Part shown: in pieces, positions 1-11,543 of the stretch
Layout: each line of letters begins with the position of its first letter
Numbering within the stretch: position 1 is the stretch's first letter
Source of the DNA: Euglena gracilis
Lineage: Eukaryota; Euglenida; Euglenophyceae; Euglenales
Length of the DNA: 64,000 bases
Direction of reading: 5' to 3'
Assembly (NCBI GenBank): GCA_039621445.1
Contig: CP154956.1
Location: forward strand, 30,324,667-30,388,666
Notes under the pieces: generated by a model
Told to the model about the DNA's origin: nothing
Database searches by the model: none
The model's input: only the letters and a program-made list of their open reading frames with translations
Made by a program: the position numbers and the translations under genes

Positions 1-329
1 CCCTTCTTCCCCCCATCTTAACAGGTGACTTCAAACAGTGAGTGGTGCTGAGCCTATAGGCCACAAAGCATCCACGAGCTGTTTGGAGCCAACTTCTAAG
101 CACAGGTACGAGCTTCAGGAGGCTCTGGGCAGTATACGCTGCCACATCCTTCTGAGTTTGTTCCTTTGCTTACTTTTTGGGCTTTCTTGTGCTTGTTTCT
201 GCAAATAAATAAAAATATGCAGAGCTCAAGCACCAACACATCAAAAGCTTTGATTAGTTCTTTGAGAAAGTGTGATGAAGATTTGTCGCAGGAGTATATG
301 CTCCAACCCAGGTGTGTGGCCCTATATGG

Positions 330-895
330 GGCAACTCTCAGCTCTATTGAGCATCCCCCCACCCCATTGGTTCCTAGCTCTATTGAGCATCCCCCCACCC
401 CAGTTTTCAGCTCTATTGAGCATCCCCTTACCATAGTTTTCAGCTCTACCGAGCATTCCCCCACCCCGCTTTCCAGCTCTATCGAGCATTCCCCCACCCC
501 TTTTTCCAGCTCTATCGAGCATTCCCCCCACAGCTCTATCGAGCATCCCCCCACAGTGGCCAGCTCTATCGAGCAATTACCTCCAACCCCCACCTCTATC
601 GAGCATTCCCCCCACCCAATGGGTGCCACACCTAACGGTGTCCAGCTCTATCGAGCAACCCCGCACCATCGAGCAACCCCCCACCCAATGGGTGCCACAC
701 CTAACGGTGTCCAGCTCTATCGAGCAACCCCGCACCATCGAGCAACCCCCCACAGTGGCCAGCTCTTTCGATCAATTACCTCCAACCCCCAGCTCTATAG
801 AGCATTCCCCCACCCATTTCTACAGCTCTATCGAGCATTTCCCCGCCCAATGGGCTCCCCTACACCCATCGGTGTCTAGCTCTACCGAGCAGCAT
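330..895. repeat. 26-30 bp minisatellite (CTCTATCGAGCA core)
   Basis: About 18 imperfect tandem units built on AGCTCTATCGAGCA followed by a C-rich spacer. A longer block at about 611-760 is itself duplicated. The array stays open in frames on both strands, so it yields long repetitive ORFs (SSIEHPPTP-type peptides on +). In the + frame it runs directly into the Gag frame, so part of it could encode a low-complexity Gag N-terminus. Coding status is uncertain. Confidence 0.9.
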
Positions 896-3787
896 ATAGC
901 CCAACGGCCACAACCCCTCTTGTTGGAAAGCCGATCGGCTGACAGTTTTCACCCCCAGCGAGATCTCGCACTAATGCCGATAGGCACATTTGATTCTGAG
1001 GCGGTTGCGCCACATCCACTATTTGTTGAGGTTGGGTTAGAAATACCAAATTTTTTCCCGCCCCCCCATGTGCTCCCATGTCCAAGTCCTATCGGACAAT
1101 TTATCACACTGCAGCAGTTTTCCACCATTGCAACAGATTTCAAGGAAGCGCAACAGCGCATTCTCCAATTGAGCGGTGATTCCGCGTCCTTTGCCCAAGT
1201 TTCTGCCCAAGCACATGAAAGTTTTGCCTCCCGCACTTATGTGCAACAATTGGAGGAGAGACTTTCTCGATTGGAGCAGAAATCTCGTCATTCTGGTGAA
1301 TTTCCTGCTGAAGTTGCAAGTTTTCACACCCAAATCGCACATATTGCGAGTAGGTTTGAGGATTTGCAACAACAGCGGCAAAGTGACATGGTAGAAATTG
1401 AAGCCGCTATGGCTAAGTTTCATGCCCGCTGTGCGGAAACAAATGGCAAAATTACGGATGTAACCGTAATTCAAACCGCGATAGCGGATTTGCAGATATG
1501 CATGCAAAAATTAAGCACAAAATTGCTTCAGGTGCAATCACCAACCCCAGACGCATTGCCGTCGACCACACCCATACCCACACTCACATTCCTACACTTG
1601 GAGCAGTTTTGCGCTGAAATGCGCGCGGAAAATCACGAAATTATGCAAGGATTTTGTGATAGTCTCATGAACACCGAGAAAACGGTGAAGCAGGATGTCA
1701 CAAAACTGCAAAATGACATTATCGCGCTATCCGCGCAAGTTTCGGTCTTGATGGAACAGCCAAAGGCTGAAATAGTCAAAAGTCCGCATTCGGACCAACC
1801 ATCTCCACAATTGTAGATCATTTCCAGTGCGATACGCACTTTAGCAGTACGAGTTCAAGAATTGGACACTGTTTTTGGTGCAATTTCGCAGGATTTCCTG
1901 TTGATTTCTGACAAAATTACGCAGTTGGATGAGATACCCTCATACCGTAAGCGAATTAGACGTTTACAGGATGATGTGAGTCGGATAAACGACAATTTGC
2001 AAGTTGTTAACAATTTGGAGCAAAGTGTGCACGAGTTGGCAACCAATTTGGACCAAGTACACGCACAATTGCGTTCTATACAAAAAATCCCGCATTCGGG
2101 TATGGTTGGCACACTTGCCACATCCTTCACCTCAGAAAGCGCTATTGTAGAGCCTACTGGAACATTGCCACCAAACCACATTTCCGCTCATGTGGAAGTT
2201 CCCCCCGTGGCGTTACCAGTCCCAACGGACAAGTTTTCAGATGATGAGTCAGGTTCTCCATCAAGAACCAGACCAACCCACCTCTTAAGTCAAGAGATTC
2301 GGCAGTCCGAACTAATTAGCGGTATGGGCCGCAATCCCACACCAGTTACTGGTCATTCTTCGCAAATACGCTTGGAATCCCCAACAGTACAACCCTGTGA
2401 CACGTCACCCCCCCGTGCGCATTCGCATCACCATTTGCGCATTCGCGACACCCCAAATGTACATGGTACCTATGGTACACTTGGTGGTATGTTCCATGCG
2501 CATTCGCATAATTTCCACAACAACACACTTGGTGCAGCCACCAGTGTATCCACACATAGTGCGATACCGCGCCCGGGCCCACCCACCATGAATACCACCG
2601 AAGGGCCACGGGTTACTCAGAAAGATTACACAAACACCATCGCAATCGCGAATAAGGTGAAGCCCCAATGGGACGGTGACCCCACCACATGGAAACAATT
2701 TTTCCGTGACTGGGAATACTTCTGGGACTTGAAGGGTCCAACCCAAGACGGAAACCCAGAAGTAATCAAAATGGAATTCATAGATTGTTTACCAAAAGAC
2801 AAAAAGGAACGCGCCAGACAATTGGTCATACGCGGGCGCATTTCTTTTCAGGATTTGGTAGAGCAATATGCTTCTTCATGTTGAAGTGTGGTTTCCAGAA
2901 TCACTCTGGAGAAAAAATGGCGGCAATATGCCCCCCATGACCGAAAATGGAGGTCGATAGACCTATGGTACTCAAAATGGCTCGCATTGGCAGCCGAAGT
3001 AGACGAGTTAGGCGAAACCCGAATGAAAGAGCAATTTGACGCAGTATTACTGCACTTTATACCCAAACTCATAAAAGAAATTCACCGAGAGGAACTCGCA
3101 GGACATATTTTGACGCTCGATGAGCGATGGAACTATGTTTCCAAACAACTGAAGCTATCACAGCTTCTGGGACAAATCCAGTCGGCTTATACGAGCCACC
3201 CCACAGCAGGAATACCCGATATCCAAGTCAGTTCTGTTAAAAATGTGTCACGCTTATCACATACCGCTATGGCGGAATCCAAGTTGCGCAATTCGCGCTC
3301 TTCAGAAGAATTTTCGGACAAATTGTGCTTTTTGTGTAACAAAAAGGGTCATATATCTTGCCATTGTCCAAATCCCGCAGCGCGAAAGCGCAACACTAAC
3401 CCAAGAGGATCAGCCTCATCATGCAGTTCTCATTTTTCTCAAAATGCGCATTCGCAAAATTCAAAATATCAATCACGGTCCACATGTTCACTGTGCGGAT
3501 CCACCAACCACCCTTCACCCAAATGTCGCTATGCGACTCCTCCCCACCCAAGCCAGAGTCATCGCGATATGAGTCGGAGTTCAAAAGATCATACTTCAGC
3601 CAAAAGGCATAAGGTAGGTCAAAGAACAACCTCTATCGAGGATTATCACCCGGCTTCGGGCAGGGAGGGGGATGATACCCCACGTAATAAAAGGGATCAT
3701 CCCTACTTTAGCGCTCATAAACTCAGAGACGTATATGCGTCAAGAAAGTCAATGGCTGATATGGCCACCGGTTCGGATTTTGAGTGA
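623..3787 (+). pseudogene. Ty3/gypsy-like Gag with two zinc knuckles, interrupted by two in-frame stops
   Basis: One reading frame runs from 623 to 3787, broken only by TAG at 1814-1816 and TGA at 2882-2884. The N-terminal part is repetitive (minisatellite). The region about 1090-2090 is rich in heptad-like leucines and likely coiled coil. The segment 2640-3150 has the W-x-F-x-x-W pattern of a retrotransposon Gag capsid (WKQFFRDWEYFW, then LLHFIPKLI). Two CX2CX4HX4C knuckles follow at about 3325-3366 (CFLCNKKGHISCHC) and 3484-3527 (CSLCGSTNHPSPKC), with a basic, serine-rich tail. Knuckles of this type bind RNA in Gag proteins. No protease or RT follows in this copy; the next 400 bp resemble the post-protease part of the element at 20.2-25 kb. 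The start at 623 is the first ATG of the open frame, not a demonstrated start. Confidence 0.75.
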
Positions 3788-5053
3788 AGACACCCGAAAC
3801 CCAGGAATGTGGACTACAGAGGCTACTAGAAAGGAGGTGACAGGAGTCATGACCCTAGTCATCACCTGCCCAGTATCCTTTCTGGTCATCGTTCCAGGAT
3901 TTTCCGGTGTCCCCGCTCAAAATTCTGCCAAACATTTGACATATAGACACTTTTGTGTTTCCAGTTGTGGTGCATCATGGGATACCCCATGAATGTCCAT
4001 GTGGTTGAGTGGATTCCCGCTCCAAGAATGCACACGACACCGCAAAATTCTTCCCCCCCTCAAACTTCCACTAATCATCACTTTTACATACCGTTTTCGA
4101 TGACAGCAACACCGTTTTCAACAACACCAACACCGTTTTCAACCCGGGGTAAAGAGAAAGTGCCCCCCCTACCCACCGCATATTCACAAACGTTCCACAT
4201 GCGGTAGGGGTAACACGTAGCTTAACCCCCGATCGTTCCACTGGGTTCCAAGACGAAAGCCCTAAGGCCTGAAGTTTAAACGGTGTCGAGTAGTCGCCCA
4301 GCTGCTTCCAACTTTTCGTTTTCCACCAGGTTTGTCGATTGCAGACAATCCTGTACACCCCCCGCAGCTCAAATTCGCATACAATTTTTCTTACACACTC
4401 CACCCCCCCCAGACCGACATGCGCGACCAGGACAACTACTCCGCACCTCCCCCCCATGGTGTCACTCTGGGAGAACTTTCCACACAATCACCAACCAACC
4501 ACAAAGGAGAATATATACATCAAAACTAATCCCCCCACACTATATCTCCAACGGAGAGCTCTATTCATTGACCGATTTTTGTCAAGTGCAAGACAAATTC
4601 AGCACTATGTGCACATTCCCCCCGAAGCGCATAGCGCACATCAATGCCGATGCGCATAGCTCACATTCCCCCCCAAGCGCTAATTGCGCACACCGCGCGT
4701 CGCGCGAATCCTGCGCGTATCGCGCTTCCAAGCCTACCCCCCCCCCACGCACATGTTGTGCAGTGAGGCAACTGCCCCCCCCCCCCGCGTATCGCGCCAT
4801 ATCATGCGCGTATCGCGCTAGACCCTGCGCGTATCGCGCCACCCACCTTAGCAACCCCCCCTTTCTCACAATGTCGTGTGAGCACTATCGTGCATTTATG
4901 ACACATGGGTATAAGCCCAAACCACCCATATTCTTTTGGGAATCATTCCCAAAGATACGTGTGCGGAAATCCGCAACTCTGCCCATGGATGTTTGTTTCT
5001 GTCCCACACGATCAAATTGCAGATTTTGTGAGATGACAACAAACAAGAAGTGA
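3788..5053 (+). pseudogene. Degraded segment downstream of Gag (protease-linker region)
   Basis: The same frame as Gag continues with several stops. The piece 4070-4360 matches 20560-20830 in order and orientation: repeated ACACCGTTTTC motifs, then a C-run, then GTTCCACTGG and CGGTGTCGAGTAGTCGCCCAG. In the other copy this module lies between the protease and the RT. The protease core itself appears lost here, although a GYP remnant near 3978 resembles the end of a retropepsin. From 4615 to 4850 the sequence is dominated by GCGCATAGCGCA and GCGCGTATCGCGC palindromic repeats. I assign no separate gene. Confidence 0.5.
4615..4855. repeat. Short palindromic GCGCGTATCGCGC repeats
   Basis: Irregularly spaced copies of the near-palindromes GCGCGTATCGCGC and GCGCATAGCGCAC, separated by C-runs. 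Each could form a small hairpin. The origin is unknown. Confidence 0.7.
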
Positions 5054-7717
5054 ATTTTTATGTGAATAGGGTTTTTTGCCCAATCCACTCCCACACCAAA
5101 AATATTTTGGTGTTCCCAAAGCTCTATAGAGCAAAGCAACACAAGTCATGTGATAAAGTTTTTGGGATGTATTGCAAATAATGCATTTTTCCCGAAAACT
5201 TATCCAACTTGTGCTTAAATAGCAGTTTTGTGCCTAAATGGCTTATTATTTTGGCAAAATGCAATCCCGATATGGGAAAATGCTCAAAATTACAGAAGTG
5301 AATCCCGATAGGGAAATAAGTTGAATTCCTTGAGAAAATCTGCAACATAGTTGCCCCCCCCCATTTTTGTGGACTTGACCACTTAGCTTTAGGTCTATGT
5401 GACCAACGCACCCTATGATGTGCAAGGCTTATGGGCCATTACTCATGTGGTCCACGGGTCCATAGGACCAATTTGCACAACATGCAAGGACCAAAAGGAC
5501 CAAAGGTCCACAAATCCATATTACAAAGTGAAAAGTCCATAGGACCTCCAAAAATGGCACAAAAAGCCATATTACATGGCTGAAAGTGGCTGAATTGGCC
5601 AAAACAAGCCAAAAAGGCTAGTTTTATGCAGATTTGCATAAGTGTCACTTTGGCATAGCCTCAAAACCACCACAAAAGCTTCAAAATTTCTGGCACCTCG
5701 TGCCATGAGGTTTTGACTGTATGTCGTAGTGCGTATGAGATAGAAACCAAAAGTTGTCTTTCTAGAATAAATTATGGAAGCTTATAGCAAAAGCTCACTC
5801 ACACAGGCAAAAGATCAAAGACGAATCTCAGCGCCTGTAGCTGGCCGATAGGCCTTGTTACCCCTCATTCGAAAGCTCGTTAGATGAGCCGTCCGGCGGT
5901 GCAATCAGATCGCTGTAACTCCACACGGTACTCTTATTTGAGGAGATCGTGAAATTTTGAATTAAGCCCAGCCAATTTGGCCAAACCCAATTATTTCAGC
6001 CAGATCTTGTACGATCGTGTACCAGACTGGCAAATCAGCCTGAAAGGCTTCTATACTGTACCCTACATCGTTTCTGATGGCTAATTACCATTGGTTACCA
6101 GTTTGGCTAATGGCCATTTTTAAGCTCCTTTGGCAGCATTCTGCCCATTGCCCCCTCTGTATGGGCTATTAGGCCTGGTACAGTTCAGAGGGCTATAGCC
6201 CACAATTTGGAGTCATTTCGACTCACTAGAACCTTTTTTAGGAGCACTTATGTGCAAATTTTCATTTAAATCATTGATTTTCTGCAATTTTTGGTGATTT
6301 TTCCCTATTCTGGCACTCATATCCCTAATGGGAGTCATCTTGAGGCACTATGCCAGAATGGAATGCAAAGGGATATGCTGATAATGGCAATTTTTCCTTT
6401 GCTCAAGATGCCATAGACATGTTTTGCTTGTATATTCAAGCGTATTTTTGCTTTTTTGCGTTATTTTTGCACAATTTTACAGCTTTTTGGGTGATGTGGT
6501 GTTATTAGACACCCAAATCCCAAAATCTGTACGACAGCAAACATGCAGTGTTATTGGACACTCTCAACAAGCACTGTGTGCACTTGGCAATTGCAGTCTT
6601 AAATGACTCAAAATGCAACAAAGTTGCACTTTTGGTGACAAAATTTGCAATGATGCAGAATCTGCATTTTTGCCCTAAATCCTGACAGGGATTTCCCTAA
6701 AAATCTGACAAAAGTCAGTATTTCTCAGTGCCATAGTCACAAATGATGAGATTTTGACATATTTGCAGTATTTTTTTCTACTTACCGCACTAACGGCATT
6801 CTTGCCCCCCCCCCACTTTATTCAGGGGGACCCCTTACCGATATAATTCGGACCCCCCCCCACTTTATTCAGTGGGACCCCCTTACCGATATAATTCGGA
6901 GGACCCAATGGTCATCATGTGCAACACCAATGGTGTCATTCTGCAAGGTTTATAAGAACCATAGCTCAAAAATGGTGAAATCCAGCTTTTTGTGATGAAT
7001 TTCACCGCACTGGAACAATGTTCCACCATTTTAGGTGCATTCACAGTTCATTTGCGGTTTTTCATAGTGGTATAAGCCACACCAACCACAGTTGTTCTAT
7101 GAATTGGCAGCAACCTGCCACAATTCCGCATTTTTTCTGCGGTTGTACATCTCAGTATGATCTTTTTGGCAATCTGCCGAATTTTTTTGATTCGGGTATA
7201 CACCCAGTAGTATTTTTGTGCCATGCATATTCCGCAAGGCAATGTTTCTGGGCGATAAAGCCTACCCCCCCCGTAATTTTTGGCTAATGCCAACCCTTCA
7301 GCCTACAGGCTGCACACCCAAGGCACAAATGCCAAATCTACAGTTTTTAGGACTACTGCCCGCTATTCTGAGGTATACGCCTCTGGGGATACCCCATCGG
7401 CAACATCGTGTCCGTGCCGCGCTGCGAAGTCTTCCCCAGCGGTATAGGCCGCCAGTAAGAAGACGCACAGCGCACAGCGCGCACACCGTAATAATAGTTC
7501 CTAACTTGTTACTTTTCGGCCTTAAGGCCCCATAAGACTGCCAGACAGCAAAAACTCTGCCTAAGGTCTTTTGACCAGCCCCCCACTCCTCTCCCGTTTC
7601 CCCCCCGGGTAAAATCGCTGTCGCCGGCAGTTGGTTTTGTAAATAGGTCTTTATCCATGGTCAGATATGACTGGCCAGGTGCCCCCTCCTTCCACACCCT
7701 ACCCTTCAATCTTTTCC
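5054..7717. other. No gene recognised; AT-richer intergenic or decayed repeat sequence
   Basis: Only short ORFs occur and no domain is seen. Locally the sequence repeats simple words, such as CCATAGGACC and AAAGGACC around 5440-5550. It holds one clear short tandem duplication at 6805-6903 (listed separately). The block 7350-7480 is GC-richer than its surroundings but has no recognisable product. Confidence 0.6.
6805..6903. repeat. Tandem duplication of a ~47 bp unit
   Basis: Two adjacent near-identical units. Each has a C-run, CACTTTATTCAG, a G/C stretch and CCTTACCGATATAATTCGGA. They differ by one or two bases and by C-run length. Confidence 0.9.
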
Positions 7718-8495
7718 GATTATGGAATGAGACCTCCCCGCGTGTCATAGACACACCCCAAACCGGGTGGATGGGACTTTCTGGAATGGAAACCTTCCAG
7801 CCCCATTTTCCAATGGGCTGTTCCACTTCCACCCCTTTGCCGCAATAAGTAGGCACCGCATAAGCGGTTAACCACTTTTGCGCGTTTTTGCGTTATTTCG
7901 CAATTTCCTTCCCACACCCCTGGTGACAGGAGAACCAACAGCCGCAAACGGCCCTGTGACAGGTCCCCGTCCCCAGGAATGTGTCCGGCATTCCGACTGG
8001 CCTGGTCCAGTAGGGAAATCGGGCATAGCCCTGGGAGGGGGATGTGTACCAGGCAGCCCTAAGGCCATGGTACTGTGTATGTAGGTATAAGCCTACGGCC
8101 AGATATAGCTCTGAGCCCAATGCACAGTACTATGCTAGGTGGTATTCCTAAAGGTGGCCAACGGCCTCAATTAGGAATACCTCACCCTTATTCTGGTTCT
8201 CCTCTCCACAGGTGGTATTTGTATTCTTATTTTCTTCTTCACTTGAATTTCAAGTTTGATTTGTTTCATTTGAAGTCCGAAACGGACAGCCAAGTCACTT
8301 GGCATTTTCTTTGTGTAGCTCATAGGGCTCCTCCACCTGCCTTGTACTCTGCATAATCCCAAAGGCAATAAAAACTAATAGTTAAGTAAAACATTTTCTT
8401 TTTTGTTACTCTCCTGGTTCTGTTCCCACGGGAGGGTGTAAGTAGGCCGACAGGCAGTGGGAATAGAGTCAGAGGACGTACACTTGGTAGCAGAG
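7718..8495 (+). repeat. LTR-like unit 1 (tandem with unit 2)
   Basis: It shares long identical blocks with the following unit: the first ~150 bp from GATTATGGAATGAGACC, a middle block containing GGAGGGGGATGTGTACCAGG, and the last ~150 bp. The last block includes an AATAAA-type signal (GGCAATAAAAACTAATAG, about 8364) and ends near ACGTACAC. The poly(A)-like signal followed by about 110 bp is laid out like the R-U5 part of an LTR. It is immediately followed by a primer-binding-site-like motif. The unit period is about 778 bp. Confidence 0.55.
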
Positions 8496-8496
8496 G
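8485..8496 (+). promoter_or_regulatory. Primer-binding-site-like motif next to LTR unit 1
   Basis: TGGTAGCAGAGG directly follows the putative end of LTR unit 1. It differs at one internal base from the TGGTATCAGAGC-type sites complementary to initiator tRNA-Met that many LTR retrotransposons use. The sequence then passes straight into unit 2, so the internal region appears to be lost. Confidence 0.4.
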
Positions 8497-9260
8497 ATTA
8501 TGGAATGAGACCTCCCCGCGTGTCATAGACACACCCCAAACCGGGTGGATGGGACTTTCTGGAATGGAAACCTTCCAGCCCCACTTTCCAAGTGGGCTCT
8601 TCCACTTCCACCCCTTTACCGCAATAAGTAGGTAGCCGCATAAGCGGGTAACCTCTTTTGCGCGTTTTGGGTTTTTTGGGTTCCCCTCTCTTCCTTCCTT
8701 CCCTTTCTGGTTTTTTACCTTGTGATGGAGAAGCAGACCCAAGATATGCTTTCCTGGTGTACATTCCTCAGTCTTAGAGCTATGCTTGAATCCTTGCTGG
8801 CCTGGTCCAGTAAGGAAATCGGGCAAAGCCATGGGAGGGGGATGTGTACCAGGCAGCATGAACATGTCACTGTGCATAGCAGCAGACTGCAGAATGTACA
8901 ATGTTATGCCAGATAGTACTATTCCAAGTTCTGCAATACAAGTTGCAGAATTAGGAATAGCCTATCCTATCTCGGATCTGCCTTCTCTTTTCACAGGTGG
9001 TATTTTTATTCTGTTTCACATTTCATTAGCCCAAAAGGGCAAACCAAGATTTCAAGTTCAACACTCCGATAGGAGAACATTGGAGGAACGAGTTTCCAAA
9101 CAAATCCCTCTCTTTGCCTTGTGCTCTGCATAAGCCCAAAGGCAATAAAAACTAATAGTTAAGTGAAAGACTTTCTTTTTGTTACTCTCCTGGTTCTGTT
9201 CCCACGGGAGGGTGTAAGTAGGCCGACAGGCAGTGGGAATAGAGTCAGGGGACGTACACT
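8496..9260 (+). repeat. LTR-like unit 2 (tandem with unit 1)
   Basis: Diverged second copy of the unit above, with the same opening block and the same terminal block (AATAAA signal near 9145, ending ACGTACACT at 9260). No primer-binding motif follows; the sequence passes directly into the G-run minisatellite. Two adjacent LTRs with no body would fit an internal deletion or LTR-LTR recombination product. Confidence 0.55.
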
Positions 9261-10500
9261 GGCGGTCCCTTGGGCTCCCTTGGGTCTTTCTGGTGCCTGG
9301 GGGGTCTCTTCGGCTGGCCTCCTTTTCCCCCTGCCTGGCCTGGCTGGGGGGGGGGGCGTGCCTTTCTCTCCCTTGCGCCTGCTCGGTTCTCTTGTGGCGC
9401 TCTGGGGGGGGGTGCTCCTTGCGCCCTCTTCGGTTCTCGTTTGGCGCTCTGGGGCTCCGGTGGGTGTGGGCGCCTGTGGGGGGGGGGGGGGCGGTTTTTT
9501 TGGGGCCCCCGGGGGGGGGTTTTTTTTTTGGTGGGCGGCCCTGGGGGGGGGGGCGCTTTTTCTTTGGTGTGCGTCCCTGGGGGGGTGCGCTTTTTTTTGT
9601 GGCGCCCCTGGGGAGGCACCTTCCTTTTTTTGGCCGGGGGGTCCCCCTTGGGTCTTCTTCCTTGGTGTGTGGGGGGTCTTTTGTCGTGCTCTTCGGTCCC
9701 CGGGGGGGGGCGGCCTTGGTTGGTGGCCTCTGGGCCCCCGGGGGGGGCGGTCTTGGGTTTGTGGCCTCTGGGCCCCCGGGGGGGGGGCCGGGGTCGGTTG
9801 CCTCTGGGGCCCCCTGGGGGGGGGGGGGTCCTGGCTCGGTGGCCCTCTGGGGCCCCCTGGGGGGGGGGGCGTGGCTCGGTGGCCCTCTGGGGGTTCGTGT
9901 GGGGTCTTGGCTCGGTGGTCCTCTGGGGTCTCTCGGTGGCCCTCTGGCGGGCCCTGGCTCGGTGGCCCTCTGGAGCCTCTCGTCTTGCTGGTGCTCCCGG
10001 GGGGGGGGGGGTGGCTTCGGTTCCCCCCCGGGGGGGGGGCTTGCTTCGTTTCCCCCTGGGGGGGCTGGTTGGCTTCGGTTCCCCCTGGGGGGGGGTGGCT
10101 TCGGTTCCCCCTGGGGGGGCCTGGCTGGCTTCGGTTTCCCCTGGGGGGGGGTGGCTTCGGTTCCCCCTGGGGGGCTTGGCTGGCTTCGGTTCCCCCTGGG
10201 GGGGGGGGGGGGGTTCGGTTCCCCCTGGGGGGCCTGGCTGGCTTCGGTTCCCCCTGGGGTGGGGGTGGCTTCAGTTCCCCCTGGGGGCTGGCTGGCTTCG
10301 GTTCCCCCTGGGGGGGGGGGTGGCTTCGGTTCCCCCTGGGGCGGCCTGGCTGGCTTCGGTTCCCCCTGGGGGGGGGTGGCGTGGCTCGGTGCTCCCTTGG
10401 GGGCCTGTCTGGCTTTGGTTCCCCGGGGGGGGGGGGGGGTGGGGCTTTGGTTCCCCCTGGGGTGGCCTGGCTGGCTGGTGGCCCCCTTGGGCCGCTGCCT
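9261..10500. repeat. G-run minisatellite (G on + strand)
   Basis: About 1.2 kb of units such as TGGCTTCGGTTCCCCCTGG followed by 6-15 G, giving a variable period of about 25-55 bp. Early units (9260-9990) are longer and carry GGCCCTCTGG words; later units (9990-10480) are compact. Runs of G on one strand every 25-50 bases make it a strong G-quadruplex candidate. Very long ORFs in all frames here come from absent stop codons, not coding selection. Confidence 0.9.
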
Positions 10501-10646
10501 TGTCTGTGTGGCCTCCGCCCCCCCGCTCTCTCCCGGCCGTTGTCTTCCCTTGGTCGGCTGGGGCGGTCTGCTCTGCCCCTGGCTGCCGCCCGCCTCTGGC
10601 TTCCGGCCTTGGGCGCCAGCCTCCTCCTGCCTCCACAGTATCAGTG

Positions 10647-11543
10647 TCAGTGTGAAGGACAGGGGCAGAGACATCCGCTGCCATCCGTCGGCTCTCCTCC
10701 GACGGTGTAGTCTCCACGGACCCAGCCTCCGGCAGCGTCTTGGTCCACTGCGCAGCAGGCACTCTGGCGAATCGGCAGGCAAGGAGCGGCAGCAGCAGCA
10801 GCAGCCCCACAAATACAACCCCCGCTACCCTGTACGGTTTGACGCCAGGCTTTTCCAACCACCCCCGGGGCGGTGGGCTGGCATGGGTAGCCGTGGGTAG
10901 GGGAAAATGGGTGGCCTCCGGGTTGGGGCCGGAAAGGGCCGGGACTCACCAGGCCTGCGTTGGGGGGATTGAGGACGCAGTCACCGGCGGTGGTGCCCTC
11001 TCGCCGCCTGGAGGCTGAGGACGGGTCCTGGAGGTGCAACGGGAAGGAGCCATGTGTGGCGAGGGCTCCATCGGGACAGGGAATGAACGGGGCGCACTGG
11101 GTATGGGTGTGCGCTGGCAGGAGATGGTATGAAAGGAACGGGGACGGCGTGGCACAGGCCGGCGGCATGGGGGGGTGCCGGCCCGTACACACCGGGAAGG
11201 CAGCAGGCGGAGGCGGCACCGCGTCCCCGCCCGCAGCCGGGAAATGGTTCGGAATGGGCACGTACGGAGAATGGGTGAACATCGCAGAGGCAGCCACAGC
11301 CGCCTGGGGGGCGGCCACAGCAGCCTGGGATGCAGCCACAACCGCCTGCGGGGCAGCGTGCGGCTGCAAATGAGCGAACGCAGACACGGGCTGCGCGCAC
11401 TCAGCTCCTGTCGATGGACACACCAAGACTGATACCGCAGCAGAGGGGATCTGGGGATCAGCCTCCTGCGACAGCAGGGGATACGCAGAGACGGAGGGAC
11501 GGTCGGACGGGTGGTGCACGAAGTGTAGCGGGACGGGCTGGTG
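10647..11543 (-). pseudogene. Pro/Ala-rich extension in frame beyond the chromodomain stop
   Basis: After the TAG at 11544 the same frame stays open for nearly 300 codons to a TGA at 10647. The product would be rich in Pro, Ala and His, with alanine-rich repeats (QAVVAASQAAVAAPQAAVAA) and a CAG/CTG-repeat-derived alanine run near 10785-10805. No domain is recognised. It may be a readthrough extension or merely GC-rich 3' sequence with few stops. Confidence 0.35.

Noticed and set aside
96-629. Cys-Ser-Ile-Glu-Leu repeat protein on the minus strand
   Set aside because: It is the reverse translation of the minisatellite that is also open on the + strand; there is no start context or non-repeat domain.
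330-895. CRISPR-like array
   Set aside because: The units are imperfect and contiguous with variable short C-rich spacers, no cas genes are present, and the window is clearly eukaryotic.
9058-10818. ORFs of 461-586 codons on both strands over the G-run region
   Set aside because: They are translations of poly-G/poly-C minisatellite units (Gly/Pro/Trp-rich). They are open in every frame because the repeats lack stop codons, with no domain.
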